A stretch of 7,485 bases of DNA, taken from the NCBI GenBank assembly GCA_041476545.1, contig JBGOTP010000264.1, positions 1 through 7,485 on the forward strand, given 5' to 3'. Made by a program: the position numbers and the translations under genes. The notes under the pieces are model-generated. The model searched no databases and was not told where the DNA came from. It worked only from the letters and a program-made list of their open reading frames with translations. Origin of the DNA: JBGOTP01 sp041476545 (GTDB taxonomy: Bacteria; Acidobacteriota; Vicinamibacteria; Vicinamibacterales; CAVVIG01). Below are positions 6,551 through 7,485 of this stretch, piece after piece (within the stretch, counting starts at the first letter, position 1; each line of letters opens with the position of its first letter).

Positions 6551-7485
6551 GTCCGACGTTCAGGCCGGGCGACCGAACACACACATCCGGCGCGCGTCGC
6601 GGCCCTGGACCCGCGCGAGGGGGGCGCGAGCGTGCGGCGCTCGTCGGGCTCGTAGCCGGGCGCGCGCGGCGGCTGGAGGCGGAACGATCGCTCGACGAAC
6701 TGGCCGGCCTCGCCAGTGCCGCGGGTGCCGACGAGGTGCTTCGCGTGCTGCAAGAGCGCCCCAGGCCCGATCCGTCGACCTATCTCGGTTCCGGCAAACT
6801 CGCTACGCTCGCCGTGTCCTGCGAGGAGACGGGCGCCGATGTCGTGATCTTCGACAACGAACTCACTCCGGCCCAGCTCCGCGAGATCGAGCGGACTGTC
6901 GGACGGAAGGTCGTCGATCGTACCCAGCTCATTCTCGACATCTTCGCGCGGCGCGCCCGCACGCGGGAGGGCAGGCTGCAGGTGGAACTTGCCCAGCTCA
7001 AGTACCTGCTGCCGCGCCTTGCCGGGTCCGGTGACGCCCTGTCGCGGCTTGGCGGCGGCATCGGCACCAGGGGGCCCGGCGAAACGAAGCTCGAGACCGA
7101 TCGCCGTCGCATCCGAACCCGCATCCGGGCGGTGGCCGACGACATCGAGCACGTCCGTCAGCGCCGGGGGCAGCTTCGCGAGCGGCGCCACAAGGCGTCG
7201 GTTCCAACCGTCGCGCTCGTCGGCTACACGAATGCTGGCAAGACGACGCTCTTCAACGTGCTGTCGGGCGCCCACGCCGAGACGTCCGACGCGCTGTTTG
7301 TGACGCTGGATCCGCTGGTTCGGCAGGTGCGGCTGCCGGACAACCGCGAACTGCTGGTGTCGGATACCGTGGGCTTCATCGACCGCCTGCCGCACGCCCT
7401 CGTGGCCGCGTTCCGCGCAACGCTCGAGGAGGTCGCCGACGCCGATCTCGTCCTGCACATCATTGATGCGGGCGCGCCGGACCGC
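6535..7485 (+). CDS. hflX: Ribosome-associated GTPase HflX (C-terminal end cut by window edge)
   Basis: HflX is a GTPase that binds the 50S subunit and splits or rescues stalled or hibernating ribosomes, notably under heat stress. The frame is open for 317 codons and runs off the window. After an Arg/Gly/Pro-rich N-terminal extension (about 1-35) comes the HflX N-domain: ALVGLVAGR (about 35-43), RPRPDPSTYLGSGK (about 75-88), VVIFDNELTPAQLREIE (about 103-119) and VVDRTQLILDIFARRARTREG (about 126-146). The linker hallmark GGGIGTRGPGETKLETDRR (about 175-193) follows. The G domain shows G1 GYTNAGKT (230-237), switch I around FVTLDPLVR and G3 DTVGFIDRLP (starting about 277). G4 (NKxD) and G5 lie beyond the window. 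The G1 motif ends in KTT where KST is more common; both are functional in P-loop GTPases. The start at 6535 overlaps tsaC and has a good Shine-Dalgarno site. Confidence 0.95.
   Translation, partial: MPPPVGPTFRPGDRTHTSGARRGPGPARGGRERAALVGLVAGRARRLEAERSLDELAGLASAAGADEVLRVLQERPRPDPSTYLGSGKLATLAVSCEETGADVVIFDNELTPAQLREIERTVGRKVVDRTQLILDIFARRARTREGRLQVELAQLKYLLPRLAGSGDALSRLGGGIGTRGPGETKLETDRRRIRTRIRAVADDIEHVRQRRGQLRERRHKASVPTVALVGYTNAGKTTLFNVLSGAHAETSDALFVTLDPLVRQVRLPDNRELLVSDTVGFIDRLPHALVAAFRATLEEVADADLVLHIIDAGAPDR

Noticed and set aside
6295..7458. Long antisense open frame opposite hflX (387 codons)
   Set aside because: HflX is clear on the plus strand; the reverse frame has no recognisable domain and fits codon-bias shadowing.

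Overview
This is a GC-rich bacterial window made almost entirely of chromosomal housekeeping genes. It holds nine protein genes, two of them cut by the window edges. Coding density is very high. I see no mobile elements, CRISPR arrays, rRNAs or tRNAs. The gene set (bactofilin, class II fructose-bisphosphatase GlpX, IscS/NifS next to MnmA, a DUF62 SAM hydrolase) and the sequence style fit a free-living Gram-negative such as an Acidobacteriota (Vicinamibacteria-like) organism. That assignment is inference from general familiarity, not a search result.

Layout. On the minus strand, reading leftward from about 1382, a cysteine desulfurase (IscS/NifS family) is followed by the start of mnmA, the tRNA 2-thiouridylase. 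The desulfurase stop and the mnmA start share one base, so these form a sulfur-relay pair for tRNA thiolation. A compact intergenic region (about 1383-1524) separates this pair from everything else and carries a good sigma70-type promoter (TAGACA-17-TATACT) reading rightward.

On the plus strand, from 1525 to the window end, all genes point the same way with gaps of 5 to 64 nt or overlaps, so they could be one long transcription unit. In order they are a bactofilin; a class I SAM-dependent methyltransferase; a DUF62 SAM hydroxide adenosyltransferase; an acyl-CoA dehydrogenase; GlpX; the L-threonylcarbamoyladenylate synthase TsaC/Sua5; and the GTPase HflX, cut by the right edge. No strong terminator is visible inside this run. 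The clearest RNA structure is a hairpin between the bactofilin and methyltransferase genes, which covers one possible start of the latter.

Themes. The two flanks are translation-related: MnmA and TsaC modify tRNA anticodon loops, IscS supplies sulfur, and HflX acts on ribosomes. The middle combines cytoskeleton (bactofilin), SAM chemistry (methyltransferase plus SAM hydrolase), acyl-CoA oxidation and gluconeogenesis. The points most worth a second look are the DUF62 protein, where Glu replaces the His I recall as part of the active-site triad; its 5-nt spacing behind a methyltransferase; the hairpin over the methyltransferase start; and a degenerate heptamer repeat at the DUF62 stop codon. 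I do not see a clearly new multi-gene system here.
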